Shown: piece after piece, positions 38,701-53,700 of the stretch
Position numbering within the stretch: position 1 is the stretch's first letter
How the letters are laid out: each line of letters starts with the position of its first letter
Origin: Lichenostomus cassidix
Lineage: Eukaryota > Chordata > Aves > Passeriformes > Meliphagidae
Length of the DNA: 64,000 bases
Direction of reading: 5' to 3'
Assembly (NCBI GenBank): GCA_008360975.2
Contig: CM039183.1
Location: forward strand, 53,343,350-53,407,349
The notes under the pieces: model-generated
The model's database searches: none
Told to the model about the DNA's origin: nothing
The model's input: the letters and a program-made list of their open reading frames with translations, nothing else
Program-made: the position numbers and the translations under genes

Positions 38701-41700
38701 TAGCTATGTTGTATATTCTTTTTCATTTACTATGTTTAAATGTGAAATTAAAATAAAACAGTAGAGAAAAAATATCTAGCAAAAATTAAATTAATAAAGT
38801 CACAAATTCAAAACTTAAATGGCATTCTTGACTGAAAGCCGAGCCACTGGCTCAGGTAGTGGAATAGATTGCTCAGGGAGGTGGCAGGGTACCCACCCCT
38901 GGCAGAGTTTAAGAGGTATCTGGATCTGGGTTGGGTAAAGTCCTTTAATGGTTCAGGGGTTACAGTGACAGTGCTCGTTGACAACTGGACTTGAGGATCT
39001 TCATGTTTCTTCCAGCCCTGACTATTCAATGGTTCTATGACTTCACCTTTGCACAGCTTAAACTAAAATCTCCAACAGATGTTTGTTAAGTTCATGATCC
39101 CTTGTCTTTTCTTTCAATCTGAGACTCCTATTTTACTGTGAAACCAGATCCAAATACTTCACAGAAAATCCACTTTATATCTGGGCAGAATCAAGATAGA
39201 ATGCTTTTGTTTGTTTTTTTTTTAATGGGATCAAGAGGGGAAAAGAACAGTTAAGTACTGAGGACTAACCTCAGTAGAAATAAACCAAGTTACTCCAGTG
39301 TAGAAAGGACACAATTCAAATAGTTAAGAAGGAACCTTGGCTTGTCTCAAGCACCAGTACTTAATGAATAGTTTCTCAGGAAATATGTGACTATTCTTTA
39401 GCTCAGATTTTTCAACAGAATGAGAAAATTATTAGTCAAGACATAAAACCTGGGGAAATCAAAGTTATCCAGTCTCTATTCTGCCCTCCCTTCAGAGACA
39501 GGAGCATAATCACTTCAGCACTCACATTATGCTTCCTGCAAGCCGGGGAAAACATTTTTCACCCCATATAAAGAGCTGAACAGCCAAAGCACAGTCATGT
39601 CTAACTCTCCTGATGAGTACTCTTTCCTAAGAGAAGCAAAATGTACATCCCACACACATGGTTGTGGATTTTTTTTCTGGTTTAAGCACTTTTTTCCACT
39701 TATCCCACTTGTCTGCAAGCTTCTGTTACATGGTCAGGTAGTGACAAAGACTTTAATTATAAGAAAACTATCAGTAACAGGACAATTTTATTTGTCCTGG
39801 AATATGGGGTTGTTTTTTTTTTAATCAGTGGAGAACATAAATTACTACAACAGCCACAAGATGGAGTTCTCACCTTTTGAGGCTGCTGCTGTTCCAAAAG
39901 CTGCTGTCTGAGATGTTCTAAATTTTGTTGCTGTAGCTGCTCAGCTAGTTGATGAAAAAGTGAGTTGTTCACAGATTCTGGTACTAATGGCCTGAAATGA
40001 AATAATTCAAATTAAGAAAAAAAAAAAGGCTACAGTTTTTCTCTTGGTTTAAACAATTAGCAAATAGATCTTCACAACTGGGTTTCAAGTTCAACTAAAA
40101 TGTAAAATAATGAGGACAATATAGCTAGTTCCACCTTCTAATATCATCACTATCCCATTAACAATATAAATATAATTACAAAAAGTGAAGGACATGCTAA
40201 TTTTCAGAAAAAGTGAACAAAAATTCTGGCACACAGACTTATAGTAAAATATGTTATGTTTAATGTAGTTAACTGTATTTTCTGTTCCAACTGTTTTAGT
40301 GTACTTATGCTCTGAAATAAACATTTTCCTTTCTTAATCCTAATGTTCAACTAGCATCAGGCAAATTTCAGCCTTTTCCCTAAGAAACATAGCTTGGTCT
40401 TACAATTGGGAAGAGGGAGTTTCCTTTTTAGGCTCTTCATTTTGTTCAGATTCTTCCCCAAAGTCAAACCTGTCCATCAGCTTCTAGGAGAAAACAAAAT
40501 AAGGATTACTGAACACTGCTTATATGTCCCTTTATGTATAGTTCCTTTACAAAAGGAAGATGCCCTTATGTCTCAACTTAAGAAAAGAAAAAAAAGTTTG
40601 GCAAAAACCTGAATAGAAAATGAAATGTCACACTGCTACTGCTATCAAACTCATGAATGCATCAAATTCTGCCCCAGCTTTCTTGAGCTCTGCTGCTACA
40701 AGTACTGTTCCTTCCACAGTAACAAACAGCAACTTTGGAGTAAAGCTTAAATAAAGATTAATCTTATGTAATGGTACCTTTAATTAGAAGAACTTACTAC
40801 GAAGAGGCCAACTATTCAATCCTTTGGTAACCAGCAAACTGCTCTGCTCATATCAAGAGAAGACCTACAGCTTGAGTACTTCACAAAGAATTATTGTATT
40901 TTCACACACATGTGTCATTTAGACAACCTGAATTCCTTCAAATACACTGCTCCTTGAAAACAACTTCTCACATAGTCTGCAAAAAAAAATCAAAGCAAGC
41001 AGTTATCATGTAAAAGGAGTAAGCCTTCCAAGAGATAAAAAAAAAGGTATCTGAGAAGGAGAAAAACTTGGATAAACTTTCTGTTTTATCTGTGAAGATG
41101 TCTACACTGGAGCTCCGCTTAAGTAAAAGTGTTTGTCTATTAATTTTAAAAAGTCCAGATGTATTTTAGTAGCACTTTACTTTCTTGAAAACTATGGAAC
41201 AAGCATGAGTAAATACAACAGATGTTATTAATCAGTTAGACTGCCGTTTTTTCCCTAATTATCGATAGAGCTGTGGTATTAAAGCCATGTCCATGCATCT
41301 TTACAGACACTGGAAGTTTTCTGAAAAGCATAGCTAATGCTATACTACAAACCACCACAACTTCTCAAACCTTAATCTAAGAAAAAAAAGCAGAGGATGA
41401 GGACATAGGGCTGTAATTTTGAAATATTAAGGCAAAAATATCTTCAGCATCCAGCCATGATGATTCAGTAGCCCATTTTCTTTCCCTGGCTGCTCTGTTT
41501 ACTCTCAATTACTGGAGTACAGCAAGAAGAACAAAGCATAAGCTAACTATAAGACTGATCAATCAAGAATTTTTAGAAACACTTTTCCCAATATAGTATT
41601 TATGGAAGCAGGACTGAATATGTCTCTGAGAAAACACAGCAGAAACACAGACCATCAAGCTTACGTGAGATGGTATGTTCAAATCCAGAACAACTTTCAC

Positions 41701-44700
41701 CATATATATCTAATCTATTTAAAGCAAGGTGACTGCCTTGTTGTTTGTATTATTAAAATATTTTCAAGTGAGGCACTTATAAAATGCTTCTGCTCTGAAA
41801 AAAATTGCGCATTTTAGAAAAACCTCAAACTCAAATACTATTAATCATCATGTATCTTCCATCATGACAAAGTAGAAAGGAAAATAACAGAGTATGTATT
41901 ATTTATACATCTAAGGAAAGAAATAAATAGAAAGTAGTCAACAGTTCATGACAAGCAAAACAAGCATTTAGATTAACTGAGGCCAGAGAAAACCAAAGAA
42001 CTTCCAGCCAAGACAGGTAAATGTGCGGCATGATTTTTGTTTACATTTGTTTTAAGTAACATTGTACATATTGACAGGAAAAATCTGAACTGAAAGATCT
42101 TTAGTTTGTAAAAGAATACTCTCGATGATGAAGTAATAGAAATTAAACCGAACTAAATATTAGGATACCAAGTTTAATGTTACACACATACACACAGAAA
42201 AAGCACAGAACCTCCCCTTTACACTACATGTTGCTTTAATTACCTAAGAAGAAAATTTGTTCAGAAAAACCAACAGAAAGGAATAAAGACATGAAAAAAG
42301 CTTTTTATTTGAAAGGAAACAAAACTTTTCGTAAGAATCAGGGTATTCTCTTTGGAAATTAAAATAAACTGAGTAGGATAAATGCATAGGAAATGTTGAT
42401 CATATTTTTTTTTTTACCATAACACAAAAATATGGCTCTGTAGCAAGATCAGAAAACATGCACATTTCATGTTGCAAAAATAATTTTTCACTTAATGCAT
42501 ATTAATTTGCACGATTAATTAACACAAGATACTATAGAGATTGAAAACAAAGGATTGGAAGAATTGCCAAATGTGTTAGGAATAGGGTTTTTTTAAAAAA
42601 GGTGGATACTTATGCATTCATCAAAAGTATTTTCCTGCACTACTGATACTTATTAACCAATTCACCAACGTTATGTCATGGAATGAAAACTATGCTTCAC
42701 TGTTGCCTTTGGATCATAATACTAACACATACAATACTAATACAAAACTTTTTTTAAAAGCTGCCCCTTTTTACATCTGTATATAAACATCTCATGTTTA
42801 TAAATGGAATGTGAATTCCTTCAATTTGCTTCATTTAGGCTGCCCAACATTCAAGACAGCCACACCTACAAGTATACTTATCCATGGAAATGAAGGAATT
42901 GAAGTCTGCAGAATAGTGAGTGCCATATTCTAAAATACTTTCTCTATCTAATTATTACAGTAGTCCCTACAAACTGATGCATTTATTCCATGGGATTACA
43001 CCTTCTTGAGTTGATGGTTACAGCTGTAGTATAGCAGCAGTACAGGCCACTCTTTTCCTGACTTATTTTTACAGTTGCATTACTTTCAATAAAAAGAGAT
43101 TATCTGAGTTAAGAATAAAAACTGTTTTTTTGCTTCTCCAACATCCTTATTCTTACTATTTATTCACTCCAGAACAATTCCACTGAGATTATATACTCAC
43201 AAACTGTTTCTTCCACACATAATAGAACAGTGTTTATTTATCTGTTTATTTATGTGTTTATTTATTAATCTTTGAGCTGTATTATACTATGACGGCAATT
43301 GCCTGCATGGCTGTTGCTACCTGGCATGCAATAATATTACTTTTCCGTAATTCCTGCATTCTGGTTTTGTTTGGTTTGGGGGTTTTGGGCTCTTTTTTTG
43401 GGGTGTTGGGTGGTTTTTTGTTTGGTTAGTTCATTTTTTGGTTTAGGGTTTTTTTGCAACAAAAGTTTATTTACCTACAGGCTTATTTATTCATTTACGT
43501 CACTTTGTGGCTAAGATTGAAGTTTTCTTGGCACATACTTTATAATGGTAGAAAATCACAAATCCAACTTTTTTTACTCTTCTGAGAAAACAATGTATAT
43601 TAATTTCTGCATATTTTCCATTTATTATATTGTAAGAAACAATTCTCACTGCTGTGTTACAAAGGGTGAGTAAAAATATGTAACAATGGCCTAACTTTGC
43701 TAAATCAAATCCATTACTATGTTCAATAACCTTTATGCGTCCCTTCCAACTCCAGATATTCTACAATGTGCCATTTAGCCCTAAACTCATATAAAACTAG
43801 TATTTTCATTTACACTGCTCTGTCTAGACAGTTTTTTTAATACTTTCACGATGTAGCACTTCGTAGTATATTAATGTATTTTTAAAATGTCCAAAGTCAA
43901 ACAATAAAATCCAAAAGAATTTTTCACTTGCATATATATTTAATAATAAATACTTCTTCAAATTTCTAGGATTCTACTTCTACCTTATTAAAAGAGACAC
44001 TCTGTTCCAGTGGATTAAGTGTGTTAGCAGCAGCAGCTGCAGCTGTGAGTTGTGCTGTGAGGGCCTGTAACTGGACGACAAGACCAGCATCCAGGGCTTG
44101 AAGTAGCGAAGGCTGAGGTTTCTGCTGCTGTATCTGCAGTGTCTGTATCAACTGCTGAAGCTGAAAGAGAAAAGATAACAAATGCATTGAGCGAGATTTT
44201 TTTTTTTTAAGCAGAAAAACAATGTACAAAACAGACTTTTCCCCTTCCACTTAGTAAAAAAACCCTCAAGAATGCAGTATCATCTAACCTGTGGCTATTA
44301 TTTTGTCTTAATTGTTTTCATTTACAGCAAACTTTTTTCCCACTTACTGGCTAATTTGTTTTCTGGGGCTGATAAGATAGGCAGATGCTTCCTCTTCCTA
44401 ACTTGCTCTGACAGGTTGCATGATGATGCCAGTCACCACTCAGGATTTCCTGCTTTCTAGGGTTCCCCTCTTCTGTTTCTCCAGTTTGATTCCTTCTGAC
44501 CTGAAAAAAATCTGTTAGCCTACTCCAGCTTCCTAAGGGCCCACCTATATTAGGAGAATCTGTATCCTGTAACAACATTTGTACAGAGAAAAGAACTGCA
44601 CTGTGACAAGCTCCACTTTACGCTGATGCAACTTGTTCATAGGGAGAGCTTGCACCAATGTCTCTGTACAAGTCACAAGTGAAATCTCAGTAAAACTAAG

Positions 44701-47700
44701 GTTTGGCCTGATAGAATGCAATTCCCTTGCTATGTTAATGAAATATAAAAAGTAAATGTACAAATCAATCACCTCGTCTACCTTGATTTCCTTACTTCAA
44801 ATTCCTATCTTTACATAATCTTCTAGAGAAGCTGTCCTAATGAGAAAATAAAAGGCTTTTTCATCTGCAGATCAATTTATCTGTTGAACAGGGATTCTTC
44901 CATAAAATTGTACAGATTTGCCTTAAGAAAAATTATTAACCCTATGGAAAGAAGCTCTCTTAAAATGCTGTGGAATTAAGAGCAAGCAGTCCTTAGACAT
45001 TCCATGAGAAAAATCGCTGGAGCCTTATCTTTAGATATTTGTGGAAAAAAAGTTGAACAAATGCAGGTAGTTCAAACTATGCTGACATAAGTCCCTGATT
45101 ACCCTTACATCCATATTCCAACTGTTACAGGTTTCCCCACTGAACTCTTAGAGGGTTCAATGCCTCCCTTTTTACTAGCCTCACTAGAAACTTCATAAAC
45201 TGATTAGGTTGAACTTCTTTTCCACAATGCATCACAAATAGGCGTCCCTTTTTCGTGATTGTTTCAGAATTACTTTCTTGTAACACGAAATAATTCTCCC
45301 TATTCTTTTAAAAACAGTTATACAGATTTCTTATACAGCAGAGCCTCTGAAAAGGCTTCAATTGTTGTTCTACCTCAGCAAGAGCTTTCACTGATTACTG
45401 CAACAGGCAAAGCTTAAGAGTTCTCCCCACCCCCACCTGGCTGATCCACAGAAGATGAGCAAATACAGCTGGTCCACCTTGTGCATTGCTCTCAGTAGGA
45501 AGGAATCAAACTGAAGAAGCAGAGATGGAGGACCTAGAGTGGAAAAATCCTGGGTGGGCACCATTCTTGATGTTTTCATATTCTTGTTGGTCACATCTTT
45601 CTTAGTCTGACCTCTCCTATATCTAGACTCTCAATTTATCTGCATGCATTCTTACCCATAAACCACAACTGCAAGATTAAATCAAGGTCTTTGGAGCTGG
45701 GGCACCAGGGAGAGGCTGTGGCAGATGGAGTGATTTGGAGAACATGAAGAAAAGAGATGGACAGGATGGAAGCAAATATCATAGTTCATCTACCAATCCT
45801 AAACATCTGTATGTACGTACTTATTGTCTACCCAGTCTTACTTCACACTTCCGCTTAAGATTATTTTGAGCTAAATATCAAAATGTTATTTCTTTTGATC
45901 TGCTGTCTCTAAAACCCTAATTTCCTTCTCATCTTAATTTTTTTCTATTGCTTCATCATTTTCTTTTTTTATAGTCTCTAAGCAATAATCTTTAAAATTA
46001 CCTCACTGACATTCCATGTATTTACCATTCTCATTTCATCTCCTTTCTTAAGAGCTAGTCCACTACTTTTCCTCACTATTTCACAAAGTATCCCACACGC
46101 TCATTTTGCTGCACTTTTCAATGATTTAATTTCTTCCATTGTAATCAGATGAAAATATTCCCTCCACTTGACTTATGCCCAATTACAGATGACTCTGGTT
46201 AGCTAAGTACTACAAAACATTCTCACTAAGTGAAGTTGTTATTGTCAGCACCAGATATTTCAATGGTCACTGCTTCTTGTTCATATGTGTGGGATTTTTG
46301 TTTAGTATGCCAGCAGATAAAACAACCTCAGCCCAAATAAAAATCATAATGCCAAGGTTATGCAGGTGCCATAGCTCTAGTACAGTCTGAAAAATGATGA
46401 TCTACATTTTTACAGATGGCCAATTGTGTGTGCGCAATTTATGTGACTGCAGGTTAAGAGGACAAGCAGTTCTTGTGATGCTGGACATCAAGACACCTTT
46501 TTGGAGTCGAGAATTTAAAAAGTGAGGAAGATAGTAACTTCCAAAATCTTATTTTTGAATGCTGCTAAATAAAACCTATGTTTAGCTGATGAAAAGACGA
46601 AAAATGGAACACAGTACACTTCTTGAACAAGTTTGCTCCCCTTCTATTATTCTGTACAATATTTAGTTCTTCTTCAGGCATCCAACCGAGAAATATGCTT
46701 TAACTTGCATTCTATTTTATACCTATATCCATGAAATCTTATTGTTGCTTTTCATCTAGTAATCTGCAAGAGATCTATGCTTGTCATCTATATTGACAAG
46801 TATGTATTACAGACCATCTTACATGAAGTCACCCTCTGAGACAGTTTTAAGGAACAAGCAGGATTGGTTACAAAAGGTAACAAGGAGCTCTAATTGAACT
46901 GGAACTTACTTGTGAACAACCTCATGAGATAGTTAAAATGGATACTGGACATAAAACTAAGAGATACGCATGAAAGCATTCCTTACCTGTAACTTAAAGA
47001 CACAAAGTATCAGACAGTTTAAAGTATCTACAGTGTAACTGTCTACAAAACAGTTACCTGTTGGCCTTGAGGACTCTGTAAAATCTGCGCAACAGCAGCA
47101 AGGGTGTCTGTGTTAGCAATCTGAGATACCCAAGGATCAGGTAAACTCTGTGCCACATTGGCTGGGGTAACTGGAGTCACAGGTGTACCTTAAAAAAGAG
47201 AAAAACCATTATGTCCAAATATTTTAACATCGAAACTTAAAAACAGTGTTAGAGAAGAAAAGGACCTGCTGTTATTAAATACTGAGAAAACACATCAATT
47301 GAAACTATTTTTCTGTCATACACAGAGAGCACACAGAAATAACACAGACTCACATCAACATTCCTCAAGTAGCAGAATTACTTTGTGTTAATGTAGTTCA
47401 CAGCTCTTTACACTACTGACCTATTGGGAATACTAAAGAAAACACTGATGAAGGCAAAATAAATAGGTTTCATACAGTGGAAACCACATATACAAAAAGA
47501 TAATTGTTAGCAACCTATTTGTCTGCTAGTCTGAATCTCACTGAACTCACACTTTACTCACAGGAGGAGTCTTAAGGATTCTACTAAAAATTTCAACCTG
47601 CATCAGCTGGATTCCTGAGGATTGTTTTACTGTTTTTTCTCACAATAAACAATGAGACAAAATCAGTGCTCCGATAATTAGTTTCATGCCCTAATCCAGA

Positions 47701-50700
47701 AGAATCCACCATCCCTGCAAATACTTTTGCATTTATAGCTCAGAAGTAGAGATATACCAGTCAATGCTAAATATGGTAAGATTACTCTTTTAAAAGTCAA
47801 TTTGTGTCAGAATTTAAGAAAATATTAGAGCTGAATTATAATTTCAACAACTTAATGTAGTCATACTATATAAAAATAAAAAATACTGAGCTAGAAGATA
47901 CAGAAAAGGGAATCCAAGATCTGAAAATTTCACATATTTGCCTTCCCAATGAAAACTAAGGTGGATTTGTCCATCTCACTGCTTTTCAGCATGGGATCAC
48001 AGCAGTAGGTGAGTTACAAAAACAGGTGCCAAAAACCATTCCCATCTGGACAATTTCCCATATATCCTGACCTCAAAACAAAAAATTCTGATGAAGTGAA
48101 AAACTTAAAAATCCATTTTCCTGCCATCGACCTACATAAGCAAGGCAGATCCTCAGAGCACAAAATGATCAACTCTGCATTTACAAAAATGTTCTCCTGT
48201 TTTCCTGATTTTGATGGTGTCTGTAATATACTTCTTTCTAGCATTCATTTGATTTATCTAAAGAAACCAGTGAGATATTTCAGCATGTTAACAGGCAACA
48301 TACCAAAGCTGACAGAAGTGTTTTCATTCAAAGTATGACTTCCATCTGGTTTTGTTTACCTGGCGTATTGTTGCTCATAGCAGCTGTAGTGCTGGGCAAG
48401 ACAGGGGTCACAACAGGAGGAGGAATTCCTGCTGCCATATCCAAGAGAGGCTGAATAATTTCACTCTTGAACACATTATTCTTCTGCCATAAATTTAGCA
48501 CTCTAACAATTTTACTCTAAAATGAAGAAAAGATAACAAAAGACCTGAGTCATGTTTATTTTTCTTGTTACTATTGATCATGGAATTCTTAGCTAGCAAC
48601 ATAAATCTGTGTAGACTGAAGGACTTTTATCAAGTTTGCAAAGGACAGTTATACTGGATCAGACCAAAGATGTCTGGACTGTGAACCTAAGGCTGACCCT
48701 AGGCACCAGGGAAGAGCTACTACACACAAGTGACAATGTTCTCTCAGCCAAAAATACTTTACTCTTGGAAGATGACATGGAGGGAAAAATATTTTAATGA
48801 GGTATTTTTAAGCATTATTAATAATTAAAATAATGAATTATTAGTTTCCTTATTTTTTGTAGTTAACATATATAAATGCAACTCTGTTCTATGAATCAAA
48901 ATCATTTATGTGCACTGAAAAATGGGCATATACTAGCAAGACTCCTAAATATTTTTATCAGAAAAAAAAGCAGCTTAATATTCAGCAAGCTCTCTTGATG
49001 AAATGAGGAATTTAAAAGTTTAAACTGGAACACAATTACCTGCCTATTGAAAATACATAGTAATATTAAAGCATGGATTATGGGGAAGGAAGAAAAAAAA
49101 AAATCAAAATTAAGACTTCATACAATTCCATTAGCTGTAATTCACTGTTCAGCTCACATTTCTATTACATTTTTTATTATTACAACAGAAGCATCTATTA
49201 CATCATAAACAGATCACCATTTTGATCTGCTTCCAAATGTTATTTTTTTAATAAGCTTTACTTCCACCGTAAGGCAATATTTTGCTTTATTTGGGGGAAA
49301 AATGCCAGTTGTATTACAAAGAGCAGGAAATTCTTCATAAGATCTGGTATTTGCTATCACAAAGATAGTTTAATTACTTGAGTTCTATAAAGCAAGAACA
49401 TAAGAGTATTTTGCCACAGTGTTCAAAACAAAGAAAACAAAGTCCTGAACTTCAAGAGGATACAGAACTTTAATAGAGAGAAGTGCTGAATTTTCACTGC
49501 ATGGAAGATGTAATTTTGAGTCCTTAAAGAAATCTCTGAAGGCTTCCACTCAGCATGACAGTATGCAAGGTTTTCTTCTTCGAAAATCTGTTTTATAAGC
49601 AGTCGTTGACAAGTCCATCAGAGGCTCTAACTTCCCTCATATCTCCAGAACAGGAATATAAAATTGTTTCTGTGCCTCAGTATCTACCTACACCTTGCAC
49701 TTTTCTCTGGGCCAGGCAAAGGAATCAGTGAGGTGTTTTTCTTGTTACTTTAAATGAAATGTTACTGCATTTCTGCTTGATTTAAAAACAAATTCCACAT
49801 TTGCTCATATAAGGGTAACTGCTGTGTTTCTCCATTATGCCTTTTAATCAGATGAAACATTAAAATGTTAAAAACCAGGTACATACCTTGGTCTCTGACA
49901 GCACAGTTTTTTGCTGGGCACATTTAGAGTAACTACTATCACAGCACAAAGACCTTCCTATAATATTGAATCCATATGCAGCACAGCAGCAAGACTTCAG
50001 ATTGAAAAATACATTTTACACTGAGGTGAAAAATATCCCAGAAATGAACCTGACAGGACTTTTGTGTACCCTAAGCAGACTGTGCTTTACTATCTCTCTT
50101 CACATCAAACACTCTAATGCAATACATTAATTGCCATGCATTGAAATATCACAGGACAAGTCGCGCCATTTCTTACCCTACAATAAATTTGCTATATATT
50201 TTTTAAAACCAGACACAAACTGATTACTTGCACCCATCCTTGCTCCAATCTCTCCCTCTTCAAGACATCAGGCTATTTCTGTATTAGTATATTTTCCAAA
50301 GTAGCAAGCTAAATGAGTTCACAAAACACACAGCTAAAGGAATACAACTGAATGAATAAAAACATAACATAAAAAATCATGCCTATTTATAAAAAAAACA
50401 CAGTAAAACACTGTGGAATTGAATCAAACTAGTCAAGTAAATCTGCTGGATGATCACAGAATCAAAGGAAAAATCACCTTTACAAAACTGATTAATCTCA
50501 TTGGATGTACCTTACCAATCCCTACACTAAGACAAGCAGCATTAAGAAATACACACACAGGGCAAGTTTATAGGTAGATCCCCTCCATCAAGTAGAAAGT
50601 GAGATCAGAATCTTTATTCTTTATAATGACATGCTGAAGACTGTTTTAACTAGAAAGATCTGTAAGTGGTTTACCTTGTCATCACCAGGACAACGGTACA

Positions 50701-53700
50701 AGTTCTGGAAAGTGCTGATGATGTTATTGCTGAATCTTGGCGCAAATACATCCTTTTCTTGTCCAAATTGATGCCGGGACTGTCTCACAATGGAGTCAAT
50801 GACATACAGACCAGGCACCTTGTACTCTGGTTTGCACTAAAAAGAATAGTAATTTAAAATGAGCATATGTGAAAAATAACCAAAACCATTAACAGCAGAG
50901 TAAGTATGAATAATCCTCTCGAATTTTTAAATGGATCCAAGTATTACTGAAATGTTCTGTATTTAATAAATTGTCCTGGAAAATGAAACTTTCTCAAAAA
51001 CATCTAACCTCTAATGTTTAAATTACCACATCTATATGCATTTTGCAGATATGTAAATGGTGTAAAATCAATCTCTTACTGATAAAAAATTAACTTTTTA
51101 ATATCTATTACAAAAATTAACATACAAACCACATATTCTTTTAAAATGTACACTCTATTTTAAGAGTACTGCATAAGGCATGACCAAATTCTTAATAGTA
51201 CATTTGGACTAGCTATAAATGTAATTCAAGATATTTTTGTCCATCTTTATGATCAAAGTAAACATTAAAGTTAAAATTTGTTTACTTTATTTTACATTGT
51301 TGTAACTAGGGTGTGGTATATCCTCCCCTGCAGAAGAAAAACATTTATGGGGACATCTGTTTGGTTGAGAATATACCAATGATACTTATTGTAGAACTCG
51401 GAAAAACTTGCATAATTTACAAACAGCATGATATCTATAAAGCATGTCTGCTAACTAAAATACTAATTACTTACGTAATTTTACTTTCTTAACAACTAAT
51501 GCTAAAATTTTTGTCTTTTAATTGCAAAATAATTACACCACATTACTGCGACCAGTTTTAAGACAGAATGAAAAGTGGTCCAAAAATATAATGAACTCAC
51601 TAATTGAATACATTATGTTATCGATTCGCTTAGTAAATATTGGGTCCATACAGTAATCACACAAGGTACTATGGAAAACATGGCAAAGGACACCCATTTC
51701 CTCTCTGGTCCTACAAACATATTATGCAACACACTAAGTTAATATTTTTAATGAAGTACCAAAAAATGCATCAGAATATTAATTTCACTATGCCCTAGAT
51801 ATAAATGTTTCATTGATTTGCTAACACTCACAACCTTGAGAAAGCATTTCTTTAGGTTCTAAACATGGTTCAAGTGTATTTAAGAATGCCATTCTTTATT
51901 TTTAAGAATGTGTGCGGCATCCTTTCAGGAATACACATGAATCATTATTGGATATAATACACTGCCTTCAGAAAATCACTTCAATGTATTGTAGCTTCTG
52001 AAATTTTATTTAAATTATTAAAAAAGAGTATTCTGCACACAGAACAGACAGGTAAACAACTTTTCATAATATTGTATTAATATAGCTCACAGATACTCAG
52101 TAAGAAAACTCAGGAAATACATTAGGTGAAGTATTTTTAAAAATGGCACATAAAGAAAGCAAAATATGATAATTAATGCAATAATATAGACAATATAAAA
52201 AAGGCAATAAGATACAAGTAAAAAATGAAAAAAAAATTAAAACTGGGGTAGTGAACCTCCATATCCCTAATCTCAGATGGGACACCTTTTATACACAAAT
52301 ATTTATTTATTTTCTGAGTGAGTAATCAATAATTTGATTACTCAAAGAAATTAAGTCTGGCTCTCCAATGGAATAACCTCACATACATGAAATGTGATCA
52401 TTTGACCCCTGAAGTCATCTTTTGCCAGAGAATAAAACAGTCAACCAAAATAACAATCAACCAGTGAGTTAAGTGTCACAAAATTAAGAATGTCATGGGC
52501 AATTATTTCATCTGAAGTTTCAATAACCTCATGAAATTAAGAAAGACCTGTAAAGGATGAAGACCAAACTAATTGAGATGGCACTGACATCACTCTGGTG
52601 AGGTCTACAGCAGATTTTAATAGAAGATTCAGTCATCTTTAACTTGAAGTTACTGCTTTCAGAACAATTATTCTCCAAATATATAATTTAAGTCCTTTAA
52701 TATCAAATACATTGCTTTCATCTGCTTATCTCTCATTCTACTACAGTGAAAAGTTATTATTTAATGTTATTAATAAGTTGCATGTTTCACTAAATTGTTC
52801 ATGATATAATTAAAAACCCATCATCAAGACCACCAAAGGGACTCACCTAATCCAGAATGATCATTAAAAAGGTTATCAATATGAACATACATTTGCCTTC
52901 TCTAACCAGCAATGAACAGTGCAGAACTTCCTCATCAAGTAGTATTGGACACTGAAGGCAAATGTGTAAAGATAACTCAGTAGTTTTAATAGCTTGTGGA
53001 AGGGTCATGAACAACTGTGGCTAGCACAGTTTTTCCCATGGGAAGTTTTCTTGTGTTTTTGTAAATAAAGATAAAGTTTGGATGTTTTGGAACAGTGTCC
53101 CAGAACTTGGACAGTGCAGGCCTGGCCAATCAGGCCTGGGGGAAGGCTTCTGACTGACCAATCTGGGTGACTTTTGAGAACTCTATAAATGTGATGAAAT
53201 CAAAATAATAAAGGTCATTCCTTCTTGCCACCGAGAACCGATGCATTCATTACTCTGCTAGCTGCTCAACAGCGACAAACAACCAGTTCCATTCCTGACA
53301 AACTGCCGTTCTTTCATTCAGAGGGTAAAACTTCTCCTGTGCCTATGAATACTGAACTGCCAATCACATCCACTGCAACTAAAAGCAGTGTTTGGAACTC
53401 ACACAATTCTGAACTAATTTCAGGATGTGAAACTGCAAAGTACTACTTGGCAGAGATGGATAAGATGTATACCTGCTCTCCTACACTTGTGCTCACCTGT
53501 AGCATTGAACAGGGATCAGAGGATAGTGATCCCTTTCTCAGAGATGGAAGAAGTCAGAGTCAAGGCCCCAAAAGACAACTACTTGACAAAAAAATTAGTA
53601 GTGTTGGTTAAGTATACTACTAGTCTTTACTACCACCTTGAAACATATATATGACACTTTCTCACATAGGACTGAAGTACTAGTACCTAAATAATTCACT

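Larger units (their letters stand above)
40484..43983 (-). other. SCAF8: SCAF8 intron 7
   Basis: 3.5-kb intron. It holds a TTTA microsatellite (43232-43268), a G/T-rich tract (43362-43456) and a short CR1-like tail (43726-43768). Confidence 0.85.

Noticed and set aside
43362..43456. G-quadruplex candidate
   Set aside because: Four G runs are present, but one loop is about ten nt and T-rich, outside the usual 1-7 nt rule; kept only as a low-complexity tract.
53225..53611. 128-codon plus-strand frame starting in the solo LTR
   Set aside because: It begins in the U5-like end and continues into unrelated intron sequence, with no resemblance to retroviral proteins.
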